The notes under the pieces were generated by a model that was not told the DNA's origin, ran no database searches, and saw only the letters and a program-made list of their open reading frames with translations. From Flavobacteriaceae bacterium (GTDB lineage Bacteria > Bacteroidota > Bacteroidia > Flavobacteriales > Flavobacteriaceae), in NCBI GenBank assembly GCA_023264015.1, contig JALQTJ010000001.1, forward strand, positions 1 to 64,000: a stretch of DNA of 64,000 nucleotides. Direction: 5' to 3'. Below are positions 28,709-39,624 of this stretch, in pieces (position 1 is the stretch's first letter; each line of letters begins with the position of its first letter). Position numbers and translations under genes: made by a program.

Positions 28709-29368
28709 GTGGTGCGAAAAGATAGTTTAAAGCATAGTGGGCTAAGAAACCAATTGGCGAACCAATTGGAGGCCAGGGGAATTCACAACGAAGGTGTTCT
28801 AAAGGCTATACGCGCCGTTCCTAGACATCTTTTTTTAGATAAAACGCTTGAGGCATATGCCTATGAAGACCGTGCCTTTCCGATAGGTGCTGAGCAGACT
28901 ATTTCCCATCCTTATACGGTAGCCTTTCAGACAGAACTCCTAGAGCTACAACCAAAGATGAAGGTGCTTGAAATTGGAACGGGTAGCGGATATCAATCGG
29001 CTATCTTGAGTTACTTAAAGGCAGAGGTGTATTCTGTTGAGCGCCAATTGGAACTTTTCAGAAAGGCCGAAGTGTTCTTTAGCACCTTTAGATGGAAGCC
29101 TAAGCTCATCCGTTATGCGGATGGATACAAAGGTTTACCTGAGTTTGCCCCATTTGATAGAATAGTAGTTACTGCTGGCGCAAAGGAGGTGCCTAAAGCA
29201 CTCTTGGCTCAATTGAAAATAGGAGGAATCCTTGTAATACCTGTTGGAGAAGAGCAGCAAAAAATGACTGTTATTGAACGAAAAGGAAGCAAGGAGTTTC
29301 ACAAAACGGTTTACGGAGATTTTCAGTTTGTTCCGCTGCTCAACAGTACCGAAGGGGTTAAGCGTTAG
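28709..29368 (+). CDS. pcm: protein-L-isoaspartate O-methyltransferase
   Basis: Pcm methylates isoaspartyl residues so that damaged proteins can be repaired. The 219-residue protein has the family's active-site loop QTISHPYTVA (Ser66), SAM-binding LEIGTGSGYQSA (87-98) and the GLPEFAPFDRIVVTAGA motif. The start is one of two adjacent GTG codons (28709 or 28712); no ATG lies upstream of the conserved part. It is divergent from the Gfo/Idh gene, and its stop touches the stop of smpB with no spacer. Confidence 0.94.
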   Translation: MVRKDSLKHSGLRNQLANQLEARGIHNEGVLKAIRAVPRHLFLDKTLEAYAYEDRAFPIGAEQTISHPYTVAFQTELLELQPKMKVLEIGTGSGYQSAILSYLKAEVYSVERQLELFRKAEVFFSTFRWKPKLIRYADGYKGLPEFAPFDRIVVTAGAKEVPKALLAQLKIGGILVIPVGEEQQKMTVIERKGSKEFHKTVYGDFQFVPLLNSTEGVKR

Positions 29369-29833
29369 TTATTTTGTATTGTGCTGCTTTTTAATTCGGT
29401 CTAAATCGCGTTTATTTTCTCGTTCTTTAAGTGTTTCGCGCTTGTCGTAATTTTTCTTTCCTTTTGCCAGGGCAATTTCCATTTTTGCGCGTCCACTTTG
29501 ATTGATGAATAGGCTGAGCGGAACGATCGCCATTCCTTTCTGCACGACCTCTTTTTCGAGCTTACGCAGTTCTCTTTTTTGCAGAAGTAATTTTCGAGAG
29601 GCCTTTGGTAAATGGTTCACATATCCGCCATTGGCGTACGGATCAATGTGCATATTAATAACAAAGAGTTCACCGTTGTCGTTGAATTCGCAGAAGCTAT
29701 CTGTAATTCTTGCCTTACTTGCTCTGATAGATTTAATTTCAGTTCCGGCCAAGACGATACCCGCCGTAAAGGTCTCGATCAATTCGTAATCAAACCGCGC
29801 CCTTTTATTCTTTATTGAAACTGCTGTTTTCAT
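29369..29833 (-). CDS. smpB: SsrA-binding protein SmpB
   Basis: SmpB binds tmRNA and takes part in rescue of stalled ribosomes. The 154-residue protein has the usual length and signatures: [10 protein letters not shown] near the N-terminus, [18 protein letters not shown] and the basic C-terminal tail [16 protein letters not shown]. It follows a TetR-type gene by 9 bp and ends against pcm. No tmRNA gene is visible in the window. Identification is secure. Confidence 0.96.
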   Translation of the reverse strand: MKTAVSIKNKRARFDYELIETFTAGIVLAGTEIKSIRASKARITDSFCEFNDNGELFVINMHIDPYANGGYVNHLPKASRKLLLQKRELRKLEKEVVQKGMAIVPLSLFINQSGRAKMEIALAKGKKNYDKRETLKERENKRDLDRIKKQHNTK

Positions 29834-29842
29834 GACAAAACT

Positions 29843-30436
29843 TTAGTTTTTTGTGGCGCTTTCAAAGAGGTACTCTAAGTACGAGGCCGTATTCTTTAAA
29901 TACTTAAAGTCATTCGTTATAAGAGACTGACTTACACCGCCTTGCATTAAAGCAAATAATTGCTTTGCGAATACTGATTCGGGGATACCTAAATAGAACT
30001 CATTGGCGTTTATACCCGCCTTTAACACTTCTGTAAGGTAGGTCTCGATTCTATGAACGGCTTCGTTTACCTTTTCTAAAAGTTGAGGAGAATTATAGGT
30101 GCTGTGAATTCCAAAACTTACTAACGGACAGGAGCCCCATTTTTCAATGACTTTAGGGTAAAAACGATAAAATTCAAAAAAGGCACGCATCTTTCCTCTT
30201 TGATTGCCCTTGCTTTCTAGCGCACTTTTAATATCTTCTTCAATGGCGCTAAAACTGTACTCAAAACAGGCGAGTCCGAGATCAGCCTTATCGATAAAAT
30301 TGCCATAGATGGCTCCTTTTGTTAGTCCCGTAGCCTTGGTTATCATGCTCAAGGAGGTTGCCTCAAAGCCGTGCTTTACAAAAAGCACGGCTGAGGTTTC
30401 TATGATAAAAAGTCTAGTATTTTTAAGCCTTTTCAT
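29843..30436 (-). CDS. TetR/AcrR-family transcriptional regulator
   Basis: The 197-residue protein has the TetR helix-turn-helix near its N-terminus (FVKHGFEATSLSMI, then GLTKGAIYGNFIDK), followed by an all-helical ligand domain with no recognisable specificity. ATG 30436 is used; an in-frame TTG five codons upstream is also possible. It lies 32 bp after the clpB stop and 9 bp before smpB, with no efflux or catabolic target gene next to it, so its regulon is unclear. Confidence 0.88.
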   Translation of the reverse strand: MKRLKNTRLFIIETSAVLFVKHGFEATSLSMITKATGLTKGAIYGNFIDKADLGLACFEYSFSAIEEDIKSALESKGNQRGKMRAFFEFYRFYPKVIEKWGSCPLVSFGIHSTYNSPQLLEKVNEAVHRIETYLTEVLKAGINANEFYLGIPESVFAKQLFALMQGGVSQSLITNDFKYLKNTASYLEYLFESATKN

Positions 30437-30468
30437 TTGTTCAGTGTTCAAGGCTAAATTACATAATA

Positions 30469-33042
30469 CTAGTCGGTATCTAACTCGCGCACCACTAAAT
30501 TGTCATCAAAGGCATCTAGCAACAGCACAGAACCTTCTTTGATCTTTTGGGCGATAAGGTCTTTAGAGATAACATTCATGACCTCTTTTTGGATCAAACG
30601 TTTGATGGGTCTTGCCCCAAAATCTGGGTCATATCCTTTTTGTGCCAAATAGTCTAATGCTTCTGGGGTAGCATCTAGGGTGATATTCATGTCTGCGAGT
30701 TTGTCTTTGACTTCTTCGAGCTGTAGACTCACAATACCGCTAATGGCGTTTTTACCAAGAGGATTAAAACTTACAATTTCATCGATTCGATTTAAAAACT
30801 CTGGACGAAGTCGTTGTTTCAACAACTGCATTACTTGAGATTCTAGATTAGATAGTTCATCGTCTAGATGATCGCTGTTTTGATCCATTGATGCCCAAAG
30901 CTCACTGCCTAGATTACTGGTCATTATAATCAAGGTGTTCTTGAAATCGACGATTCTACCTTGAGAATCGGTGAGGCGCCCATCGTCTAATACTTGCAGT
31001 AAGACGTTAAAGATCTCAGGATGTGCTTTTTCTATTTCATCTAGAAGTACCACAGAATAGGGCTTACGTCTCACGGATTCTGTGAGTTGTCCGCCCTCCT
31101 CGTATCCGACATATCCCGGAGGAGCTCCTATCAATCTACTCACGCTGTGGCGTTCACTGTATTCACTCATGTCAATGCGTGTCATAGCATTTTCGTCATC
31201 AAATAGCGTTTGCGTTATAGCCTTCGCTAAAGCGGTTTTTCCTACACCGGTGCTCCCCAAGAATAGAAAGCTACCAATAGGTCTATTTGCATCTTGAAGA
31301 CCTGAACGGCTTCGTCTGATGGCGTCAGCCAGTAAGGTGATTGCCCGATCTTGTCCAACAATCTTTTTCTTAAGGTCAGATTCAAGCGTCAAAAGTTTTT
31401 GGCGTTCTGAACCTAATAGTTTTTGAACAGGAATACCTGTCCATTTGGCTACTACTTCTGCGATATCATCACTTGAGACCTCTTCTTTAATCAAAGTGTT
31501 TTTCGCTTTTTGAGCCTCTTGTTCGAGCCGATTTAATTGGTCTTCAAGTGCTTTGCTGCTGCCGTATCTTATCTCGGCCACCTTTGCATAATCGCCATTG
31601 CGCTCGGCGCGTTCTGCTTCTATTGAGAGCGCTTCGATCTCATTCTTTACTCTTTGAATTTCGTCAATAACACTTCTTTCTTGTTGCCATTTTCCGAATA
31701 AGCTGTTTCGCTCTTCTTTGAGCTCTGTGAGTTCGAGGTTGAGTGCTTTTAGTTTGTCGGTATCGTCCTCTTTTTTCAAAGCCTCAATCTCAATTTCTAA
31801 TTGCATGATTTTACGATCCATGACATCTAATTCTTCAGGCTTTGAATTGATTTCCATTCGGATTTTTGAGGCTGCTTCATCCATTAAATCAATGGCTTTA
31901 TCGGGTAAGAATCGAGAGGTGATATAGCGCTCAGAGAGTACAACGGCACTGATCACTGCCTCGTCTTTAATGCGAACCTTGTGATGGGCTTCGTATTTGT
32001 CTTTTAAACCCCTTAAAATTGAAATCGCGTTTTCGGTGTTTGGTTCATTGACGGTAACCTTCTGAAATCGCCTTTCAAGCGCTTTGTCCTTTTCAAAATG
32101 TTTTTGAAATTCATCTAGCGTCGTGGCTCCAATCGTTCTGAGCGCACCTCTTGACAAGGCAGGCTTTAATATGTTCGCGGCGTCCATTGCTCCAGATCCA
32201 CCACCTGCGCCGACTAAGGTGTGAATTTCATCTATAAAGAGTACGATTTCACCAGCCGCCTCTGTAACCTCCTTGACGACCGCTTTAAGGCGCTCTTCAA
32301 ATTCTCCTTTATACTTTGCTCCCGCAAGTAAAAGTCCCATGTCAAGACTGTAGATTTCTTTCTCCTTTAAATTCTCAGGTACATCTTGACTTACTATACG
32401 CTGAGCAATTCCTTCAACAATGGCGGTTTTACCTACTCCAGGGTCACCCACGAGTATAGGGTTGTTTTTTGATCGTCTCGATAAGATTTGCAGAACCCTT
32501 CTGATCTCTTCGTCTCTACCAATGACAGGATCTAGATCGTTGTTGTCAGCAAGTTCGTTAAGGTTTTTAGCGTATTTATTAAGGTTTTCTCGGCCTTTAG
32601 CAGTGGTAGATGCGGGTTGTTGTGTTTTCTGATTATCGATACTACTCGCGTTTATACCAGCATCTTTTAAAATGCGAGAGGCCACTGACTCCTTTATGGA
32701 AAGGGCCTTTAAGAAATGCCTAAAATTTGCTAATGATTCTTCGTCCTTGCGTGCCTCAGCAATGGCTTTTGTAAGAATTGAAACTGCTTCTTGACTGAGT
32801 CCTTTTTGGGTGCCGTTACTCTTACCCATACTGTTGAGTTGAGCTTGTACAGCAGTAGAAAGTTTGTGTAGACGGTCTGTGGACGACTCTAATACGAGAC
32901 CAATCTCTTCCTTGGCCTTATTCAGGGCAGCTTGAAGTAAATGAATACCGTCTATTACAGGATGTTCGTGGCTTTCGGCAACAATATGTGCCTCGCCAAT
33001 GATGTCTTGGACTTTTGAACTGAATGCGTTTATATCTAACAT
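30469..33042 (-). CDS. clpB: ATP-dependent chaperone/disaggregase ClpB
   Basis: ClpB pulls apart protein aggregates together with DnaK. The 857-residue protein has the N-domain, first AAA+ domain with GDPGVGKT (about 198-205), an M-domain coiled coil (about 400-520; many Glu, Lys and Leu), and second AAA+ domain with GSTGVGKT (about 598-605), the GAPPGYVGYEEGG pore-loop region and DEIEKAH. The 212-bp divergent interval to glyA carries an imperfect inverted motif. dnaK, its partner, is at 45 kb. Identification is secure. Confidence 0.97.
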   Translation of the reverse strand: MLDINAFSSKVQDIIGEAHIVAESHEHPVIDGIHLLQAALNKAKEEIGLVLESSTDRLHKLSTAVQAQLNSMGKSNGTQKGLSQEAVSILTKAIAEARKDEESLANFRHFLKALSIKESVASRILKDAGINASSIDNQKTQQPASTTAKGRENLNKYAKNLNELADNNDLDPVIGRDEEIRRVLQILSRRSKNNPILVGDPGVGKTAIVEGIAQRIVSQDVPENLKEKEIYSLDMGLLLAGAKYKGEFEERLKAVVKEVTEAAGEIVLFIDEIHTLVGAGGGSGAMDAANILKPALSRGALRTIGATTLDEFQKHFEKDKALERRFQKVTVNEPNTENAISILRGLKDKYEAHHKVRIKDEAVISAVVLSERYITSRFLPDKAIDLMDEAASKIRMEINSKPEELDVMDRKIMQLEIEIEALKKEDDTDKLKALNLELTELKEERNSLFGKWQQERSVIDEIQRVKNEIEALSIEAERAERNGDYAKVAEIRYGSSKALEDQLNRLEQEAQKAKNTLIKEEVSSDDIAEVVAKWTGIPVQKLLGSERQKLLTLESDLKKKIVGQDRAITLLADAIRRSRSGLQDANRPIGSFLFLGSTGVGKTALAKAITQTLFDDENAMTRIDMSEYSERHSVSRLIGAPPGYVGYEEGGQLTESVRRKPYSVVLLDEIEKAHPEIFNVLLQVLDDGRLTDSQGRIVDFKNTLIIMTSNLGSELWASMDQNSDHLDDELSNLESQVMQLLKQRLRPEFLNRIDEIVSFNPLGKNAISGIVSLQLEEVKDKLADMNITLDATPEALDYLAQKGYDPDFGARPIKRLIQKEVMNVISKDLIAQKIKEGSVLLLDAFDDNLVVRELDTD

Positions 33043-33254
33043 GATGATTGTTTTTTATTAGAAGGATGTCAAAAAACGAGCCTATGTAGGTGGAGTGCTT
33101 TTGAAGTACAGTATTCATGCCGTAATGACATGATTTACATGGTTTTAGCTGACTTTTTGACAGCTATTTCGTGAATGATTATGTTTATAAGTGTCCTTAA
33201 TAGCTATTCTATTCTTGGGGCTAGTTTGTATTTTTACGCTTCAATTTCTATGGT
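33043..33254. promoter_or_regulatory. clpB/glyA divergent intergenic region
   Basis: This 212-bp gap must hold promoters for clpB (minus) and glyA (plus). I see no perfect TAnnTTTG box for clpB. An imperfect hairpin GCTGAC-TTTTT-GACAGC lies at 33149-33165, and the 8-mer TGACAGCT within it (33158-33165) also occurs before dnaK. A lone GAGTGC does not make a CIRCE element. No gene is seen. Confidence 0.35.
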
Positions 33255-34529
33255 ATGAAACGAGATCAACAACTATTTGATTTAATTGAATTAGAACATC
33301 AACGTCAGCTTCGCGGAATAGAGCTCATTGCGTCTGAAAATTTTACCTCAGAGGCTGTTATGGAGGCCGCTGGTTCGGTATTAACGAATAAGTATGCTGA
33401 AGGCTATCCTTCAAAACGCTATTACGGAGGCTGCGAAGTAGTTGATCAAGTTGAAACCTTGGCGATAGATAGGGCCAAAGCGCTTTTCGGTGCGGAGTAT
33501 GTGAATGTGCAACCCCATTCAGGTTCACAGGCTAATGCGTCTGTTTTTCATGCCTTGCTCTCACCAGGGGATACCATTTTAGGATTCGATTTATCGCATG
33601 GCGGACACTTGACTCACGGTTCTCCGGTCAATTTTTCAGGAAGGTTGTATCGCGCAACCTTTTATGGAGTCGATAGAGAAACCGGACTCTTGGATTACGA
33701 CGAAATTGAAAAAATTGCAGTTAAGGAATCTCCTAAGCTTATTATTGCTGGTGCTTCTGCATATTCAAGAGACATTGACTTTAAAAGATTTAGAGCGATA
33801 GCCGATAAGGTAGGGGCGATGCTCATGGCCGATATTTCGCATCCATCTGGTCTCATCGCAAAAGGTGTTCTTTCTGACCCTGTTCCTCACTGTCATGTAG
33901 TTACCACCACTACACACAAAACGCTTAGAGGCCCTAGAGGAGGAATGATTATGATGGGTAAGGATTTCGAAAACCCTTTTGGAGTTAAGCTTAAGGATGG
34001 ATCATTGCGTATGATGTCTGCACTCATGGATCTCGCGGTGTTCCCAGGAAATCAAGGTGGACCTTTAGAGCATATCATTGCTGCAAAGGCCGTTGCCTAT
34101 GGAGAAGCCTTAACTGATGAATTTTTGCATTACATCATTCAGGTGAAAAAGAACGCTTCTACTTTGAGTGACACCTTGACTTCAATGGGTTATCATATTA
34201 TCTCAGGAGGAACCGATAACCACATGATTCTTATTGATTTAAGAAATAAGAACATCACCGGAAAAGCTGCTGAGAAAGCCTTGGAACTCGCTGACATCAC
34301 TGCAAATAAGAACATGGTTCCATTTGATGATAAGTCACCGTTTGTTACCTCTGGTATTCGTTTCGGTACGCCGGCGATTACCACTAGAGGATTGAAAGAA
34401 GCAGAAATTGTTCAAGTAGCTCAGCTCATCGATCGAGTGCTAATGGCACCAGAAGATGCAGGTTCACTAAAGCAGATTAAGTCAGAGGTGAATGAGCTGA
34501 TGAGCGGAAGACCCTTGTTCGCGGGCTAA
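33255..34529 (+). CDS. glyA: serine hydroxymethyltransferase
   Basis: GlyA converts serine and tetrahydrofolate to glycine and methylene-THF. The 424-residue protein shows [36 protein letters not shown] and the PLP-binding Lys222 in [14 protein letters not shown]. In place of the common ADMAH-AGL the sequence is ADISHPSGL, a form I associate with Bacteroidota. It is followed at 4 bp by the convergent glutaminyl cyclase gene. Identification is secure. Confidence 0.97.
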   Translation: MKRDQQLFDLIELEHQRQLRGIELIASENFTSEAVMEAAGSVLTNKYAEGYPSKRYYGGCEVVDQVETLAIDRAKALFGAEYVNVQPHSGSQANASVFHALLSPGDTILGFDLSHGGHLTHGSPVNFSGRLYRATFYGVDRETGLLDYDEIEKIAVKESPKLIIAGASAYSRDIDFKRFRAIADKVGAMLMADISHPSGLIAKGVLSDPVPHCHVVTTTTHKTLRGPRGGMIMMGKDFENPFGVKLKDGSLRMMSALMDLAVFPGNQGGPLEHIIAAKAVAYGEALTDEFLHYIIQVKKNASTLSDTLTSMGYHIISGGTDNHMILIDLRNKNITGKAAEKALELADITANKNMVPFDDKSPFVTSGIRFGTPAITTRGLKEAEIVQVAQLIDRVLMAPEDAGSLKQIKSEVNELMSGRPLFAG

Positions 34530-34533
34530 GCGA

Positions 34534-35571
34534 TTATTCTTCGCTAAAGCGCATCTCAAATAAGAGATTCCAATTTTTACCGGTCACGAAGAAGGTGTCT
34601 CTTTCTTTATGATAAGCAATACCATTAAGTACTGAATTCAGTGGATCAAAATCTGAGGTCTTTTGTATTTGATCTACTAAAAAACCTAGATCCAATACTC
34701 CGACTAATGCACCCGAGTCTTTTTCAATCACCATAATGCTATTTTTTTGATAGACATTGGCAAATAGAAAATCGTTGACAATTTCAAGCTCGTTTGCATT
34801 TTTGAAGTACGCCTTATCTGAACTGATGGTTCTAGTGGCTTTCTCTTCTAATGTGTTAGGGTCTAACAAGAAGATTGTCGCGCTACCGTCACTTTTATAT
34901 ACATACTGTTCATCATGACTTAGCCCCCAACCTTCTTGAGAAGCTCCGTAAGAAAATTCTCCAATACGTTCTAGGGAATCGAGCCGGTAAATGAATCCTT
35001 TTTTGGCCTGCCAAGTGAGTTGTATGATACGATTGTTTATTATGGTAATCCCTTCACCGAAAAAGGTGTCTTCTAGAGGGATAGTCTTAAAGGTTTCACC
35101 AACGAATGGATCGTAACTAGTGATCAAAGAATTACCTCGTTGACCCGTACTTTCAAATAAGATATTGCCCACGAATTCAAGCCCTTGGGTATAGAATGAG
35201 GTGTCGTGCTTATAGGTGTTTACAAGCGTTGCCTTCCATTTTTTTGGAGGGTTTTGGGCATAAAGGTTCAATGGTTTTTTTTGAAGTTTAGGGGTGTCAC
35301 CCTTAAAGTAACGAACGCTGAGTTCGCCCTTTCCTAAAGGCAAGCCTTCGAGGGCTATCATGCCAGCGGAGTAAGGTAATTCTTGTCCTTGGTAAATGAA
35401 GTTTAAGTTCGAGATACTCGAATCGAGTACCTTAAACCTAAGCGTGTCAGAAGGGTTAAGAAATTCATTGTGCCCGTGAAATTCAATTGCATTTTTTGGG
35501 GCCTCAACTTTTGATTCACAAGCCGATAAAATTGCAAGCATCCCTGAGAGGCTTATAAGGATCCATTTCAT
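34534..35571 (-). CDS. glutaminyl-peptide cyclotransferase, lipoprotein
   Basis: This matches the plant/bacterial glutamine cyclotransferase beta-propeller family, which converts N-terminal glutamine to pyroglutamate. The 345-residue protein has a lipoprotein signal peptide with lipobox LSAC (Cys18). Family motifs include FYTQGLEF, LFESTGQRG, FGEGIT, LTWQAKKGF, EGWGLS and the C-terminal LNGIAYH. A roughly 75-residue extra N-terminal segment precedes the propeller. In Bacteroidota such enzymes often act on exported proteins. It is convergent with glyA (4-bp gap). Confidence 0.88.
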   Translation of the reverse strand: MKWILISLSGMLAILSACESKVEAPKNAIEFHGHNEFLNPSDTLRFKVLDSSISNLNFIYQGQELPYSAGMIALEGLPLGKGELSVRYFKGDTPKLQKKPLNLYAQNPPKKWKATLVNTYKHDTSFYTQGLEFVGNILFESTGQRGNSLITSYDPFVGETFKTIPLEDTFFGEGITIINNRIIQLTWQAKKGFIYRLDSLERIGEFSYGASQEGWGLSHDEQYVYKSDGSATIFLLDPNTLEEKATRTISSDKAYFKNANELEIVNDFLFANVYQKNSIMVIEKDSGALVGVLDLGFLVDQIQKTSDFDPLNSVLNGIAYHKERDTFFVTGKNWNLLFEMRFSEE

Positions 35572-35585
35572 ACTGAAAATTACAG

Positions 35586-35626
35586 TTTAGTTGAACGGCT
35601 AACAAATTTAAAAGACCTTATCTTTG
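35586..35626 (+). promoter_or_regulatory. promoter of the SRP RNA gene
   Basis: A perfect TAnnTTTG box (TATCTTTG, 35619-35626) lies 4 nt before the GGCAAG that opens the SRP RNA terminal stem. TTTAGTTG (35586-35593) may be the -33 element, though the spacing is a few nt longer than usual. The position calibrates where transcription starts relative to this box in this genome. Confidence 0.6.
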
Positions 35627-35628
35627 CA

Positions 35629-35732
35629 CGGGCAAGGCCTACACGACCAGCTCCTACAGAACTCCCCCAGGGCGGGAACGCAGCAAGGGTATGTGGTTGT
35701 AGCGGTGCGATGTAGGATTCTTGCCTTTTTTT
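35629..35732 (+). ncRNA. ffs: signal recognition particle RNA (small bacterial type)
   Basis: The conserved SRP core is clear: CCCAGGGCGGGAACGCAGC followed by AAGGGT, matching the tetraloop and internal loops that bind Ffh. The RNA closes with GGCAAG (35631-35636) pairing CTTGCC (35720-35725) and an inner perfect stem TCCTACA/TGTAGGA (35652-35658 with 35711-35717). A run of seven T (35726-35732) follows and would end transcription. Length is about 95-100 nt, normal for the 4.5S-like type. The start codon of the next gene lies only 2 nt after the T run. Confidence 0.93.
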
Positions 35733-35734
35733 GT

Positions 35735-36556
35735 ATGAAAACTTCAAAAGTTATACTAGTTACGGGTGCTTCTTCTGGTATTGGAAAGTCTATTGCCACC
35801 TACCTTGCCTCAAAAGGCCATAAGGTCTATGGCACCTCGAGAAATCCTGAACATATAGTCGACACTCTAAATTATACCTTGTTAGCGTTTGATGCGACCA
35901 AAGAAAAGAGTGCAAAATCGCTTGTAGAGGCAGTTTTAAAAGAAGAAGGCAACATAGATGTGCTGATTAATAATGCGGGTAAAGGAATGACAGGTGCTGT
36001 TGAAGAGACGCCTTTATCTGAGGCTCGAGATCTGTTTGAACTCAATTATTTTGGAGCTATTGGTTTAATTCAAGAAGTGTTACCCAGTATGCGCAAGCAA
36101 AACAGAGGTTTAATTGTCAATATCACTTCTATCGCAGGATATATGGGATTGCCTTACCGTGCGCATTATTCCGCTGTAAAATCGGCTCTGAGTATGTTGA
36201 CAGAAGGACTTCGATTAGAGGTTAAATCTTTTGGTATAGATGTCGTAAATGTAGCACCCGGAGATTTCGCAACGAACATAGCGGCTGGTAGGTACCATGC
36301 CCCTTTAAGAGAAGAATCGCCGTATTATTTTGTTTACAAGAATCAATTAGAGCAGTTTGATGGGCATGTGACCAAGGCGGCGTCTCCGATTGCTGTTGCG
36401 GTAGCCATTGAAGGAATCCTAGAAAAACGAAACACAAAAGCCCACTATTTTGTAGCTTCGACTTTGCAAAAATTGTCTGCTCAATTACTCAAAAAAATCC
36501 TGCCTCAAAGGTGGTATGAAAAGATGTTAGCTAACCATTATAATCTTCCTCTATGA
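35735..36556 (+). CDS. short-chain dehydrogenase/reductase
   Basis: The 273-residue Rossmann protein has the SDR cofactor motif TGASSGIG (about 9-16), NNAG (near 82), and the catalytic Ser with YSAVK (Tyr-x3-Lys near 150). The substrate is unknown; the classical SDR pattern fits a ketone or hydroxysteroid-like reductase. The open frame extends back to 35624, but that part is the SRP RNA gene, so ATG 35735 is the true start. Its stop overlaps the aldolase start by 4 nt. No separate promoter is visible between ffs and this gene. Confidence 0.88.
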   Translation: MKTSKVILVTGASSGIGKSIATYLASKGHKVYGTSRNPEHIVDTLNYTLLAFDATKEKSAKSLVEAVLKEEGNIDVLINNAGKGMTGAVEETPLSEARDLFELNYFGAIGLIQEVLPSMRKQNRGLIVNITSIAGYMGLPYRAHYSAVKSALSMLTEGLRLEVKSFGIDVVNVAPGDFATNIAAGRYHAPLREESPYYFVYKNQLEQFDGHVTKAASPIAVAVAIEGILEKRNTKAHYFVASTLQKLSAQLLKKILPQRWYEKMLANHYNLPL

Positions 36557-37209
36557 AATTTTTTATCGACACTGCCAATCTAGATCAAATTAAAGAAGCC
36601 CAAGATTTAGGCATCATTGACGGGGTGACTACAAATCCTTCACTCATGGCCAAAGAAGGAATTGCAGGTGAACAAAATATTCTAGATCACTACAAGGCTA
36701 TTTGTGAAATTGTAGACGGAGATGTTTCGGCTGAGGTTATTGGTACTGATTTCGAAACGATGATAAAAGAGGGAGAGATGCTTGCTGAATTGCATCCTCA
36801 GATTGTAGTTAAAGTTCCAATTATTCGCGAAGGGCTAAAGGCTATTTCTTACTTTTCAAAAAAGGGTATTCGTACCAATTGCACCCTGATTTTCTCTTCA
36901 GGGCAGGCTTTACTGGCTGCCAAAGCAGGTGCTAGCTATGTTTCGCCATTTATCGGTAGGCTGGACGATATTTCTTCTGATGGTTTACAGCTGATTGAAG
37001 ACATCCGTTCGATTTATGACAACTACGATTTTGACACAGAGATCTTGGCAGCTTCTGTGCGTAACGCTATGCATATTATCGAATGTGCCCATATCGGAGC
37101 AGATGTGATGACGGGGCCTTTATCAGCGATGGTATCGCTATTGAATCATCCGCTTACAGATAAGGGGCTTGCAACCTTTTTGGCGGATCACAAAAAATTA
37201 AACGGATAG
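36553..37209 (+). CDS. fsa: transaldolase-like fructose-6-phosphate aldolase family protein
   Basis: The 218-residue TIM barrel belongs to the short transaldolase/FSA group. It begins [13 protein letters not shown], has GVTTNPSLM (24-32) and the Schiff-base Lys87 in VVKVPI, then RTNCTLIFS and YVSPFIGR. Members act as transaldolase in the pentose phosphate pathway or as fructose-6-phosphate aldolase; sequence alone does not settle which. ATGA overlap couples it to the SDR gene, and an ABC-F gene follows after 6 bp. Confidence 0.9.
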   Translation: MKFFIDTANLDQIKEAQDLGIIDGVTTNPSLMAKEGIAGEQNILDHYKAICEIVDGDVSAEVIGTDFETMIKEGEMLAELHPQIVVKVPIIREGLKAISYFSKKGIRTNCTLIFSSGQALLAAKAGASYVSPFIGRLDDISSDGLQLIEDIRSIYDNYDFDTEILAASVRNAMHIIECAHIGADVMTGPLSAMVSLLNHPLTDKGLATFLADHKKLNG

Positions 37210-37215
37210 GTCTAA

Positions 37216-38835
<1,620 letters not shown>

Positions 38836-38850
38836 TCTTTTGAGTGAGAA

Positions 38851-39567
38851 TTAAGCATTAAAGTACTTTGAATTCCAGATAAAGGGATTGAAGTTTTTAC
38901 CCATAGCGAATCCGTAAAATATTGCTAATCCTACTACTCCTTTAAAGAAAAAGAAGAAGAGAATCCAGAATTCGGCGGTTGAATTTTCTTTAGAGAACAT
39001 TCCATCAGGAATCATTAGCGTTAAAACAAAACTGATAGCCGCCAAAAGTGTTAGTAAGTGAGCGGGTCCTCTAAAAGGCCACACGAGCCATTTTCTTAAT
39101 GGGTGTAAGTCGTTTCCCCATTGCGCAACAAGGTAATAATACCCATTGCCCATTGGTGCAAACAATAAAGGATCGTCCTTGTCTTCTAATTTAAAAAGCT
39201 TTGACGGGGCCATAATTTGAAGGCCTTCTAGTTCTATGCTGTGTTGGTCTTCGAGTTCTAGAAGAGCATCCTTAGCTAAATCTGGAAGTTCTGGCTTAAA
39301 ATACTTTAATGGCAAAAATCTTAAGCGATAAGTTGTAGCCACCTGCTTGATCGCGCTTATATGGAAAATCCGTGAAGTGTCTAAGCGGTCAAAATCAAAG
39401 GAGTTACTCGCTTCTCTATGATTTTTTAAACGTTCATCAAGATTTTCATCGGCAAAAGAGATAGAACTCTTGAAAAGAGATTCTAAGGCAGATTTATCAA
39501 GTGTAGAAACGTGCTCTTCTTGAGCAACATGAAGTTTCTCTCTTAGATTTAGACCTTTTAAATTCAT
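38851..39567 (-). CDS. conserved membrane protein of unknown function
   Basis: I do not recognise a named family. The 238-residue protein has a polar N-terminal region (1-165) and two hydrophobic segments near the C-terminus (about 172-192 and 203-225), separated by MFSKENSTAEFW, and ends in GKNFNPFIWNSKYFNA. A stretch LKYFKPELP and LFAPMGNGYYYLV look like conserved domain cores. The N-terminal part is probably cytoplasmic. I recall similar proteins across Flavobacteriia without a function. It lies alone between abc-f (convergent, 15 bp) and pheT (57 bp upstream). Confidence 0.75.
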   Translation of the reverse strand: MNLKGLNLREKLHVAQEEHVSTLDKSALESLFKSSISFADENLDERLKNHREASNSFDFDRLDTSRIFHISAIKQVATTYRLRFLPLKYFKPELPDLAKDALLELEDQHSIELEGLQIMAPSKLFKLEDKDDPLLFAPMGNGYYYLVAQWGNDLHPLRKWLVWPFRGPAHLLTLLAAISFVLTLMIPDGMFSKENSTAEFWILFFFFFKGVVGLAIFYGFAMGKNFNPFIWNSKYFNA

Positions 39568-39624
39568 TAGATTTTCTTTTATAGCGCTATAAAATTAACG
39601 AATGAATCACTAAAGTGAAAGAGA

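Noticed and set aside
33090-33105. CIRCE-like half site (GAGTGCTTTT) before clpB
   Set aside because: The second arm TTAGCACTC is absent at the proper spacing, so HrcA control is not supported.
35624-35734. N-terminal extension of the SDR gene
   Set aside because: The 37 extra codons translate the SRP RNA gene; the true ATG at 35735 starts just before the Rossmann motif.
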